Below, in pieces: positions 7,134 through 13,158 of a DNA stretch of 18,303 nucleotides (its first letter is position 1; each line of letters starts with the position of its first letter). Location of the stretch: the NCBI GenBank assembly GCA_029237755.1, contig JAQZBT010000005.1:1-18303 (forward strand). Direction: 5' to 3'. The stretch comes from Candidatus Saccharimonadota bacterium. GTDB taxonomy: Bacteria > Patescibacteriota > Saccharimonadia > UBA4664. The notes beneath the pieces were generated by a model. It searched no databases, had not been told where the DNA came from, and saw only the letters and a program-made list of their open reading frames with translations. The position numbers were made by a program, and so were the translations under genes.

Positions 7134-7340
7134 ATGAAGATCGAACTTAGCCGCTCGACCCTGGAAGGCGCCGGTGCCGGCGTGGTCGCCGCCGTCGTAA
7201 TCGCGGCTCCCATCAGCCTCGCCGGTCGTCTGCTCGGCCGCCGTACGTCGTACTTCAAATGGGTCCGACACCTATTGCTCCCGAGCACAGGTCTCGGTGG
7301 CTTCATCGGCTACGCCGTCGACACCGAAGAGTGGTCGTAG
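7134..7340 (+). CDS. Small single-TM protein, 68 residues, unrecognised
   Basis: The ATG is preceded by GGAGGTG at good spacing. The product begins MKIELSRSTLEG, then has a glycine/alanine/valine-rich hydrophobic stretch (about 12-35), a basic segment (GRLLGRRTSYFKWVRH) and a second weakly hydrophobic stretch (LLLPSTGLGGFIGYAV), ending in acidic DTEEWS. It is probably an inner-membrane protein with one, perhaps two, helices. The ribosome site lies in a small hairpin (7116-7129), so initiation could be modulated by structure. A terminator follows. No family was recognised. Confidence 0.7.
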   Translation: MKIELSRSTLEGAGAGVVAAVVIAAPISLAGRLLGRRTSYFKWVRHLLLPSTGLGGFIGYAVDTEEWS

Positions 7341-7372
7341 CAGCTCCCGCTGCCGCGACTCAGCCCCGTGAC

Positions 7373-7416
7373 ACCCCTGCAACTTGGCAGGGGTCCCTCC
7401 GGGGTCCTTTCTTTTT
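7373..7416 (+). terminator. Terminator after the 68-residue gene
   Basis: ACCCCTGC (7373-7380) pairs with GCAGGGGT (7387-7394) around an AACTTG loop. A T-rich stretch (TTTCTTTTT) ends at 7416, about 13 bases after the stem. This separates the small-gene pair from lepA. The gap between stem and T-run is longer than ideal. Confidence 0.7.
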
Positions 7417-7456
7417 GACAAACCTGCCCCTCATGGCATAACAACCCACCCTCAGG

Positions 7457-7462
7457 TATAAT
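7457..7462 (+). promoter_or_regulatory. Consensus -10 box of lepA with a very short leader
   Basis: A perfect TATAAT lies ten bases before the lepA ATG, predicting a leader of about four bases and no room for a ribosome site. The hexamer at -35 distance (TGGCAT, 7434-7439) is a poor match. Confidence 0.7.
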
Positions 7463-7472
7463 CTTTATCTGT

Positions 7473-9260
7473 ATGAACCAGTCCAACACCCGCAATTTCT
7501 GCATCATCGCCCACATCGACCACGGCAAATCCACCCTCGCCGACCGGATGCTCGAGCTCACCGGTACGGTTGAAATGCGTGCCATGCAGGCGCAGCTCCT
7601 CGACTCGATGGACCTGGAGCGGGAAAAAGGTATCACCATCAAGCTCCAGCCGGTGAAGATGAAGTGGAAGGATCACACCCTCAACCTCATCGACACTCCC
7701 GGCCACGTCGACTTCAGTTACGAAGTATCTCGCAGCCTCGCCGCCTGCGAAGGAGCCGTCCTGGTAGTAGACGCCTCGCAAGGCATCCAGGCTCAGACCC
7801 TGGCCAATGTCTACCTTGCCATCGAAGCCGGCCTTGAAATCATTCCAGTCCTCAACAAGATCGACCTGCCCGCCGCCGACCCCGAACGCGTCGCTCATGA
7901 GGTTTCCAATTTGCTCGGCTGCGACCCCGACACCATCCTGCGCGTATCCGGCAAGACAGGGGAGGGAGTAGAAAAAGTATTAGACCATATTATCAGCGAC
8001 ATACCCGCGCCCCAGGGGCATGCAGACCAACCCCTCCGCGCCCTCATCTTCGACTCCATCTATGACCAGCACCGCGGCGTCATCCTCTTCGTGCGCATTG
8101 TCGATGGTGTCATCAAGCGCCAAACCGAGCTCAAGCTCATGGCCACCCGCGCCGATGGCTTGGCGGTCGAGGTCGGCACGTTTGCCCCCAAGCAAACGCC
8201 CGCGCCGGAAATCCAGACCGGCCAGATCGGCTACATCGTCACCAACCTCAAGGACATCTCCGAAGCCCGCGTCGGTGATACCGTCACAGTCTCAGGCAAA
8301 GACCACGCCGTCACCGCCCTGGCCGGCTACCGCCAGGTCAAACCGTTCGTCTTCGCCGGCTTCTTCCCGTCCTCGGGCGAGCAGTACCCTGACCTCAAGG
8401 ACGCTCTCGAAAAACTTAAGCTCAACGATGCCGCCCTGCTCTACGAACCCGAATCCTCATCCGTCCTGGGCTTCGGTTACCGTGTCGGCTTTCTCGGCCT
8501 GCTGCATCTCGAGATCATCAAAGAGCGCCTCGAGCGCGAATACGGCCTCGACATGGTCGTCACTAGCCCCTCCACCGACTACATCATCACCGAGTCCGAC
8601 GGTACCGAACGCACCATCCGCTCCGCCGCCGAGCTCCCCGAGCCGAGCCGCATCGACCACATCCGGGAACCCTGGATCAAAGGGGAGGTGGTTGTACCCG
8701 GCGACTACGTCGGTGGCGTCATCCAGCTCATTAACCGCATTCGCGGTGAGCACAAGAACCTCAGCTACCTCGACGAACAACTGGCCCTGATCCAGTTCGA
8801 GGCCCCGCTCTCCAATGTGCTGACTGACTTCTACGACTCGCTCAAGTCCATCACCTCCGGCTACGGCAGCTTCAACTACGAACTCGGCGAATACCGCCGC
8901 GAAAACCTCGTCCGCCTCGACATTCTCGTCGGCGGCGAACTTATCGATTCACTCTCACTCGTCATCCACAAAGACGAAGCCTACCGCGCCGGCAAAGAGA
9001 TCGTTGATAAGCTCAAGGAGATCATCCCCAAGCAATCCTTCGAAGTCACCCTGCAGGCGGCCATCGGCGGCAAAATCATCGCCCGTGAAGACGTCCGTGC
9101 GCTGCGCAAAGATGTGACCGCCAAACTCTACGGCGGTGACGTCACGCGTAAGAACAAGCTGCTCGACAAGCAGAAGAAGGGCAAGAAACGCATGAAGCGC
9201 ATCGGCAAAGTCGATATCCCGGCCGAGGCGTTCATGGTTCTAGTGAGCAAGAATGCCTAG
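7473..9260 (+). CDS. lepA: Elongation factor 4 (LepA), ribosome-associated GTPase
   Basis: The protein has 595 residues, the usual length for the family. The G domain has G1 AHIDHGKS (13-20), G3 DTPGH (74-78) and G4 NKID (128-131). The EF-Tu-like domain II, the two EF-G-like domains and the LepA-specific C-terminal domain (KQSFEVTLQAAIGGKIIAREDV, ending in KKGKKRMKRIGKVDIP) are all present. LepA binds ribosomes and is thought to remodel them during initiation/elongation, especially under ionic or thermal stress. The start codon is set by the nearby -10 box and by alignment of the first residues with the G1 motif. Its last eight bases overlap the next gene. Confidence 0.98.
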   Translation: MNQSNTRNFCIIAHIDHGKSTLADRMLELTGTVEMRAMQAQLLDSMDLEREKGITIKLQPVKMKWKDHTLNLIDTPGHVDFSYEVSRSLAACEGAVLVVDASQGIQAQTLANVYLAIEAGLEIIPVLNKIDLPAADPERVAHEVSNLLGCDPDTILRVSGKTGEGVEKVLDHIISDIPAPQGHADQPLRALIFDSIYDQHRGVILFVRIVDGVIKRQTELKLMATRADGLAVEVGTFAPKQTPAPEIQTGQIGYIVTNLKDISEARVGDTVTVSGKDHAVTALAGYRQVKPFVFAGFFPSSGEQYPDLKDALEKLKLNDAALLYEPESSSVLGFGYRVGFLGLLHLEIIKERLEREYGLDMVVTSPSTDYIITESDGTERTIRSAAELPEPSRIDHIREPWIKGEVVVPGDYVGGVIQLINRIRGEHKNLSYLDEQLALIQFEAPLSNVLTDFYDSLKSITSGYGSFNYELGEYRRENLVRLDILVGGELIDSLSLVIHKDEAYRAGKEIVDKLKEIIPKQSFEVTLQAAIGGKIIAREDVRALRKDVTAKLYGGDVTRKNKLLDKQKKGKKRMKRIGKVDIPAEAFMVLVSKNA

Positions 9261-10023
9261 CCCCCACCTTCCCGCCGCAATTGCTTATGACCTCGATGGC
9301 GTTGTCGTTAGCAGCACGGGCGTACACTATGCCGCCTGGAAAGAGCTGTTTGTTGACGAGATCGGGCTACCCGCTTTTCCGATGGAGCACTACGACAAGT
9401 ACGTGAGCGGGAGGCAGCGCAGCGAAGGCTTTATTGCCTACTTGATTTACAGTGCCGATGAGCTCGGCGATGAAAAATTCCGCAAGATTGCCGCGGACCC
9501 GGAAAAGGTCAAACACTACACCGACCAAAAGCAAGAGCGCGTGCATTCGCTGATTAGCGACCCTGCGGTAGAGATCACTGTATTTGATGACACGGTGAGC
9601 TCGATCAAGGAGTGGCGAGCGCGAGGCGTCAAGACTACCATCGCTTCGGCGAGCGAGAATACCCCATTACTTTTGGCCCGCGTAGGCTTGACCGATCTGT
9701 TTGACGCGCTGGCATACGGCAAGTCAGCACTCATCAACGGGCGCAAGGTCCCACTGCGCAGCAAGCCGGCACCTGATGCGTTCATCAAATCTGTCGAGCA
9801 AATCGGCGTGGCCCCCGAGGACTGCATTGGCGTAGAGGACGCCGGAAAGGGTATTGAAGCCATCAATGCAGCCGGCATGATGAGCATAGCTATCGAACGT
9901 ACTCCCAACCCCGACCTCAGGAACGCCCAACCCGATCTCTTGCTGCATAACTTTGCTGAAACATCGGTAGATGAGTTGGTAGAGAAGTTCGCTGAGTGGA
10001 AGACCGCCAAGCGCCCACATTGA
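9253..10023 (+). CDS. Beta-phosphoglucomutase-like HAD-superfamily phosphatase/mutase
   Basis: The protein has 256 residues and the class I HAD motifs: YDLDGV (Asp13 nucleophile, Asp15 acid/base), IASASEN (Ser132), SKPAPDAF (Lys171) and GVEDAGKG (Glu195, Asp196). The cap region has HYAAWKEL and the SGRQRSEG turn, which resemble the HxxAWK and G-x-x-R features of beta-phosphoglucomutases. The likely reaction is interconversion of beta-glucose 1-phosphate and glucose 6-phosphate, linking maltose/trehalose phosphorolysis to glycolysis; another sugar phosphatase cannot be excluded. It overlaps lepA by eight bases, so translation is probably coupled although the functions are unrelated. Its codon use looks slightly more AT-tolerant than that of lepA. 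Confidence 0.85.
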   Translation: MPSPHLPAAIAYDLDGVVVSSTGVHYAAWKELFVDEIGLPAFPMEHYDKYVSGRQRSEGFIAYLIYSADELGDEKFRKIAADPEKVKHYTDQKQERVHSLISDPAVEITVFDDTVSSIKEWRARGVKTTIASASENTPLLLARVGLTDLFDALAYGKSALINGRKVPLRSKPAPDAFIKSVEQIGVAPEDCIGVEDAGKGIEAINAAGMMSIAIERTPNPDLRNAQPDLLLHNFAETSVDELVEKFAEWKTAKRPH

Positions 10024-10037
10024 GGGTCTAAGGGTGA

Positions 10038-10066
10038 TAAAATAAATCTAAAGATAAGCGTAAAGG
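10038..10066 (+). promoter_or_regulatory. Putative -10 (TAAAAT) and TAAGCGTAAAGG leader element
   Basis: TAAAAT (10038-10043) is a fair -10 without a good -35. The element TAAGCGTAAAGG (10055-10066) ends nine bases before the ATG at 10076 and supplies its AAAGG ribosome site. It matches 11 of 12 bases of the element before the next gene. Confidence 0.4.
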
Positions 10067-10075
10067 CGCCACGTT

Positions 10076-10297
10076 ATGCCCGAAGAGAAGCCCGCAACCC
10101 CGGCTGCAGCCGAGACTCCAGCGCAAACCCCAACTTCCGCGGGCCCGCCTGCCGCGCCCAAGCCGGATGCAACCAAGCCCGAAGACGAAGAGAAGCCAGC
10201 CAAAGGCCCCAGGGACTGGCACGCCGGTATCATCTTCCTCGCACTCCTGTTGCTGGTGGCGCTGGGCGGAGGTTATTTCCTCTGGATCAAGGGCTGA
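10076..10297 (+). CDS. Proline/alanine-rich single-TM small protein
   Basis: The 73-residue product has an N-terminal region of about 46 residues made mostly of Pro, Ala, Thr, Lys and Glu, presumed cytosolic and disordered. One TM helix follows (GIIFLALLLLVALGGGYFLW, 51-70), then three residues. With no signal-peptide cleavage site it should sit N-in with almost nothing outside. The architecture repeats in the next gene and in the binding protein at 679. It matches no family I know. A role as a membrane tether or as a partner for SH3-like or other proline-binding proteins is speculation. Confidence 0.75.
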   Translation: MPEEKPATPAAAETPAQTPTSAGPPAAPKPDATKPEDEEKPAKGPRDWHAGIIFLALLLLVALGGGYFLWIKG

Positions 10298-10321
10298 CTA
10301 TCACAACATGTTAAACTTCGG

Positions 10322-10341
10322 TATAACCTTAAGCATAAAGG
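10322..10341 (+). promoter_or_regulatory. Putative promoter and TAAGCATAAAGG element before the 144-residue gene
   Basis: TATAAC (10322-10327) could be a -10. TAAGCATAAAGG (10330-10341) repeats the element of the previous gene and ends ten bases before the ATG at 10352, again giving an AAAGG ribosome site. A TTAAAC (10311-10316) lies 17 bases before CATAAA and offers an alternative -35/-10 pair. Confidence 0.4.
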
Positions 10342-10351
10342 TATATCGTTA

Positions 10352-10786
10352 ATGGCTGACACGCCCGCCGAACCCACCCCCGCCGCAACCCCGCCCACTG
10401 GCGACCTCACCTCCAATGGTGCCCCACCCGCGGACGCCTTGTCCCACCTGCCCAAGCCCTCCGCCACAGTGGAGCCCTTCCAGTCCGGCGGAGGCCCTCC
10501 TGCGCCACCGCCTCCACCCAAGAAGCGCCACACCGGGCTCATCATCTTCCTCATTCTTCTGCTCGGACTACTAGGAGGCGGCTACTACTACTGGTCGCAA
10601 GGCGGTCAGATACCTTACCTCAGCAAATACCTGCCCTCCAATACAACGCCCACACCCAGCCCCAGCCCCACCGGGGAGTTCGATGCCGACCTCAAAGCCG
10701 TTGACGATAGCGTCAAAGAAGTCGACACCAGTCTGACCGACACCGACAGCGGACTCAGCGATAAGCAAGGGGACCTAGCCGAATGA
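10352..10786 (+). CDS. Proline-rich single-TM protein with short acidic outer domain
   Basis: The product has 144 residues: a proline-rich N-terminus (1-56, ending in a run of prolines), KKRH, a TM helix (about 62-80, with LGGGYYYW), and a Thr/Pro/Ser linker (TPTPSPSPTG). An acidic helical tail of about 35 residues follows (ADLKAVDDSVKEVDTSL). The arrangement predicts N-in topology with the acidic tail outside. TM and N-terminal composition closely mirror the 73-residue protein upstream. Its stop overlaps the ATG of the next gene (ATGA), so it is translationally coupled to a secreted helical protein, and the two outer domains may interact. No family was recognised. Confidence 0.8.
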   Translation: MADTPAEPTPAATPPTGDLTSNGAPPADALSHLPKPSATVEPFQSGGGPPAPPPPPKKRHTGLIIFLILLLGLLGGGYYYWSQGGQIPYLSKYLPSNTTPTPSPSPTGEFDADLKAVDDSVKEVDTSLTDTDSGLSDKQGDLAE

Positions 10787-11478
10787 AATCACTCAAGCGC
10801 ATGCTCCTCGTCGCCGTCCTCCTGGCTGTAATGCCAGGCGCCACAGTCACCGCCGTCACGCCCAGTCCCACTCCCGCCGGAAACGAAGCTGCCCTGACTC
10901 GCCTCAAGACCAAGGGTTCTGCCGAAATCGACCGGCGTCAGAAGCACCTCGAAGCCGCTCTCCAAAAACTTGAAACGACTACCCAGATCAAAACTGATGA
11001 CAAAGCCGCCTTGATCAAGCTGGTCAAAGACCAGATCGCGGGCCTCGTCGCACTCAAGACCAAGCTGGCAGGGGAGACGACCGTGACTGCCGCCCGCGCC
11101 GATGTTGCCAGTATCGTGAGCGACTACCGCGTCTATGCCCTCACTCTGCCCAAAGCGCGCATGATTGCCTCGGCCGACCGTTTCGCCGTCTCCCAGACAA
11201 AGCTCACAGAGCTTTACAACAAACTTGCCACCAAAGTCGGCGACGACGCTACGCTCAAGGCGAAGCTGCAGCACATGCAGGAGCAGATCACCGCCTCCGC
11301 CACCGCCTCTACCAATGTGATACCCCAGCTTCTGGCGCTGCAGCCTACCGACTACAACGCCAACCGCGCCGTGCTAGTGCAGTACCGCGCATCCCTAAAG
11401 GCAGCTCACGACGCCCTCAAGCTTGCCCGCGAGGACGCCAAGTTTATCATCGACGAACTCAAGCCTCACACCCATTAA
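10783..11478 (+). CDS. Secreted helical (coiled-coil-like) protein, unrecognised
   Basis: The 231-residue product has a signal peptide (MKSLKRMLLVAVLLAVMPGATVTA). A Thr/Pro spacer (VTPSPTPAG) follows, then a long, mostly helical domain rich in Ala, Leu, Lys and Gln with heptad-like spacing (RQKHLEAALQKLETTTQIK and LKAKLQHMQEQITASATAS). There is no cysteine, no catalytic motif and no C-terminal anchor. It shares a four-base ATGA overlap with the upstream membrane protein and is followed by a strong terminator. An extracytoplasmic partner of the upstream protein is plausible by context only. Confidence 0.8.
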   Translation: MKSLKRMLLVAVLLAVMPGATVTAVTPSPTPAGNEAALTRLKTKGSAEIDRRQKHLEAALQKLETTTQIKTDDKAALIKLVKDQIAGLVALKTKLAGETTVTAARADVASIVSDYRVYALTLPKARMIASADRFAVSQTKLTELYNKLATKVGDDATLKAKLQHMQEQITASATASTNVIPQLLALQPTDYNANRAVLVQYRASLKAAHDALKLAREDAKFIIDELKPHTH

Positions 11479-11506
11479 AAAAGGACCTTCTCGGTAGGTC
11501 CTTTTT
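11478..11506. terminator. Bidirectional Rho-independent terminator
   Basis: AAAAAGGACCT (11478-11488) pairs perfectly with AGGTCCTTTTT (11496-11506) around a seven-base loop. The stem is flanked by A-run and T-run, so it can end transcription from both sides: the 231-residue gene on the plus strand and the 46-residue gene on the minus strand. Confidence 0.92.
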
Positions 11507-11524
11507 GGGGGGATTAAGCGGCCA

Positions 11525-11665
11525 TTAGGATTGCCGCCGGGCCAGTCGGTTCCACCCGATCAGCCCCAGGACGATGAGCAAAAAAACGTTGATGCCGGCG
11601 CCAACTTCGGCGGCGCTCCCAAGCATCCAGAGGCCAAGAGCAGACGAGAGCATAAGGTAAAGCAT
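11525..11665 (-). CDS. 46-residue two-helix membrane protein
   Basis: A short minus-strand frame starts at ATG 11665, with AAAGG about 11 bases upstream, and stops at 11525. The product has two hydrophobic stretches, LYLMLSSALGLWMLGSAA and NVFLLIVLGLIGW, separated by EVGAGI, and ends in basic NRLARRQS. This is a typical small inner-membrane hairpin. The bidirectional terminator lies 19 bases beyond its stop, as expected for a real convergent gene. The rest of this roughly 360-base gap (11666-11799) shows nothing else I can support. No family was recognised. Confidence 0.6.
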   Translation of the reverse strand: MLYLMLSSALGLWMLGSAAEVGAGINVFLLIVLGLIGWNRLARRQS

Positions 11666-11799
11666 TTGGTCTCAAACCTTTCTTTACCCGCCCGATTTTG
11701 CTCCACAGACGCGCATAAGCCATCGGTCATCCTTACAATCGCTCGCTTCGCCATCACGCTCAAGCTGTAACTTTGCCAAATGCCTTAGAGCGACCCTGG

Positions 11800-11826
11800 T
11801 TAGCACTCTTGACCACAGAGTGCCAA
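11800..11826 (+). promoter_or_regulatory. CIRCE operator of hrcA-grpE
   Basis: The half-sites TTAGCACTC (11800-11808) and GAGTGCCAA (11818-11826) are separated by exactly nine bases, differing from the canonical CIRCE inverted repeat at one position. This is the binding site of HrcA, so hrcA is autoregulated. Confidence 0.95.
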
Positions 11827-11838
11827 AACCCCTACAAT
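11809..11838 (+). promoter_or_regulatory. Housekeeping promoter of hrcA-grpE inside CIRCE
   Basis: The -35 TTGACC (11809-11814) is part of the CIRCE spacer, and the -10 TACAAT (11833-11838) follows 18 bases later. Transcription would start near 11845. HrcA bound to CIRCE would cover the -35, giving direct occlusion of RNA polymerase. Confidence 0.85.
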
Positions 11839-11866
11839 TATCTCGATATAACGAGGTGCCGTCGCG

Positions 11867-12559
11867 ATGACGCCCCGCCAGCAGCAGATTCTCCACGCCA
11901 TCGTCGAAACCCACGCCAAGTCCACCGAGCCCGTGGGATCGCTGACGCTGTCTGAGAAATTCGAAACCTCCAGCGCCACCATCCGCGCTGAGATGGCCGA
12001 GCTCGAGCGCCTGGGTCTGATCATGCAGCCGCACATTTCAGCCGGCCGCGTCCCGACCGACAAAGGTTACCGTGCCTACGTCAACGCCCTCGAGCCGTCG
12101 CACGCCGACCGCCGCCACGAGCAAGCCCTCGCCCAGCGCATCAAGTCAGCCGGCGAGATCGACCGGGCCATCAAGAATGCCGTCGAATCGCTCGCCCACG
12201 TCACCTCCAACCTCGGCCTCGGCACCATCGGCCACAATCTATACCTCTCCGGCATGGCCAGCCTCTTCCAACAGCCCGAGTTTGCCTCCGGCGCCCGCGC
12301 CTATGAGGTCGCCCGGCTCCTCGATAGCCTCGAAGAATGGCTCGAAGAAGCCGCCCCCAACGCCCCCATCAGCTGCTATATCGGCACCGAAAACCCCATC
12401 GGCCGGTCCAGTGGCGCCACCCTCATCATCAGCCGGTTCGAGTCACCCTACAGCGCCCGCAGCTACATCGGCGTCCTGGGCCCGACCCGCCAAAACTACG
12501 GCCCCGTCATGGGCCTGGTCCAGTACACCGGCAAGCTACTCGAAGAAGCCTTAAACTAG
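11867..12559 (+). CDS. hrcA: Heat-inducible transcription repressor HrcA, short form
   Basis: The 230-residue protein has the HrcA winged helix (about 1-70): MTPRQQQILHAIVE, EPVGSLTLSE, SSATIRAEMAELERLGLI and the signature HISAGRVPTDKGYRAYV. The C-terminal part keeps the conserved end (SPYSARSYIGVLGPTRQNYGPVMGLVQYTG), where HrcA proteins have a G-P-x-R-M-x-Y motif; here Arg is followed by Gln-Asn-Tyr. Typical HrcA is about 340 residues; the middle and dimerisation region is strongly reduced. A CIRCE element upstream confirms the identity. HrcA represses chaperone genes and is itself kept active by a chaperone (GroEL in Bacillus); no groEL is in the window. Its stop codon overlaps the grpE ribosome site. 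Confidence 0.95.
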   Translation: MTPRQQQILHAIVETHAKSTEPVGSLTLSEKFETSSATIRAEMAELERLGLIMQPHISAGRVPTDKGYRAYVNALEPSHADRRHEQALAQRIKSAGEIDRAIKNAVESLAHVTSNLGLGTIGHNLYLSGMASLFQQPEFASGARAYEVARLLDSLEEWLEEAAPNAPISCYIGTENPIGRSSGATLIISRFESPYSARSYIGVLGPTRQNYGPVMGLVQYTGKLLEEALN

Positions 12560-12570
12560 GAGGACCCTGC

Positions 12571-13089
12571 ATGGCCAAGAAGCACGACGATCAGCATCAA
12601 TCCAAGACCGAAGTTCACGTGGAGACCCACACTGAGTCGCACGCCGAGTCGGGCACCGATGACCGCGTCGCCGAGCTGACCGCCGACCTCCAGCGCGTGC
12701 AGGCCGAGTTCGTTAATTACCGTCGCCGCGCCGAAGCCGAAAAGGCCGAGGTCCTCGATTTTGCCAAGACCCGCGTCGTGCGCGAGTTTCTCAAGGTCCG
12801 CGACAGCTTCGACGCCGAGCAGGCGCACCGCCCCGAGCATGCCGACCCCGCCTGGGCCAAGACTATCGACGCCATCCGCACCCAGTTTGACCAGGTTCTC
12901 ACCACTCTGGGCGTCGAGCGTTTCGAATCCAAGGGCCAGCCCTTTGATCCTCACCGCCACGAAGCCTTGGCGATGGAAGACGGGGAAGGGGACCACGAAG
13001 TCGTCGTCGAAGAACTCCAGCCGGGTTACAAGATGGGTGACACTATCCTGCGTCACGCCATGGTCAAAGTCGGCCGCTCCAAGTCCTAA
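12571..13089 (+). CDS. grpE: GrpE nucleotide-exchange factor for DnaK
   Basis: The protein has 172 residues. ATG 12571 is chosen because AGGAGG (12558-12563) lies seven bases upstream, overlapping the hrcA stop; the frame is open further up but only inside hrcA. A charged, histidine-rich N-terminus (about 1-30) leads into the helical stalk (LTADLQRVQAEFVNYRRRAEAEK). The beta domain follows with GQPFDPHRHEAL and PGYKMGDTILRHAMVKVG, the GrpE signature. GrpE releases ADP from DnaK in the cytoplasm. It is co-transcribed with hrcA from the CIRCE promoter, while dnaK lies 3 kb downstream under its own CIRCE sites. Confidence 0.96.
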   Translation: MAKKHDDQHQSKTEVHVETHTESHAESGTDDRVAELTADLQRVQAEFVNYRRRAEAEKAEVLDFAKTRVVREFLKVRDSFDAEQAHRPEHADPAWAKTIDAIRTQFDQVLTTLGVERFESKGQPFDPHRHEALAMEDGEGDHEVVVEELQPGYKMGDTILRHAMVKVGRSKS

Positions 13090-13098
13090 ACCAGTCTT

Positions 13099-13140
13099 GC
13101 TTAAGCCAGCTTAACGCGCTACAGTCAAGCTTAAGCATTA
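13099..13140 (+). promoter_or_regulatory. Direct GCTTAA repeats before the DUF1996 gene
   Basis: GCTTAA occurs at 13099, 13109 and 13129, i.e. at 10- and 20-base spacing (one face of the helix). The last copy extends into TTAAGCATTA. This pattern fits a regulator-binding site or promoter element, but no protein is known to bind it. Confidence 0.35.
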
Positions 13141-13158
13141 TCAAAAAACTGGTTAAAC

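Noticed and set aside
6845..7306. 153-residue minus-strand frame across the hairpin-rich spacer
   Set aside because: Arg/Pro-rich composition, and it opposes two plus-strand genes with near-consensus ribosome sites.
7415..7420. TTGACA as the lepA -35
   Set aside because: It is 36 bases from the TATAAT box, about twice the workable spacing, and overlaps the T-run of the terminator.
8020..8790. 256-residue plus-strand frame inside lepA
   Set aside because: Ser/Pro/Ala-rich out-of-frame shadow of lepA.
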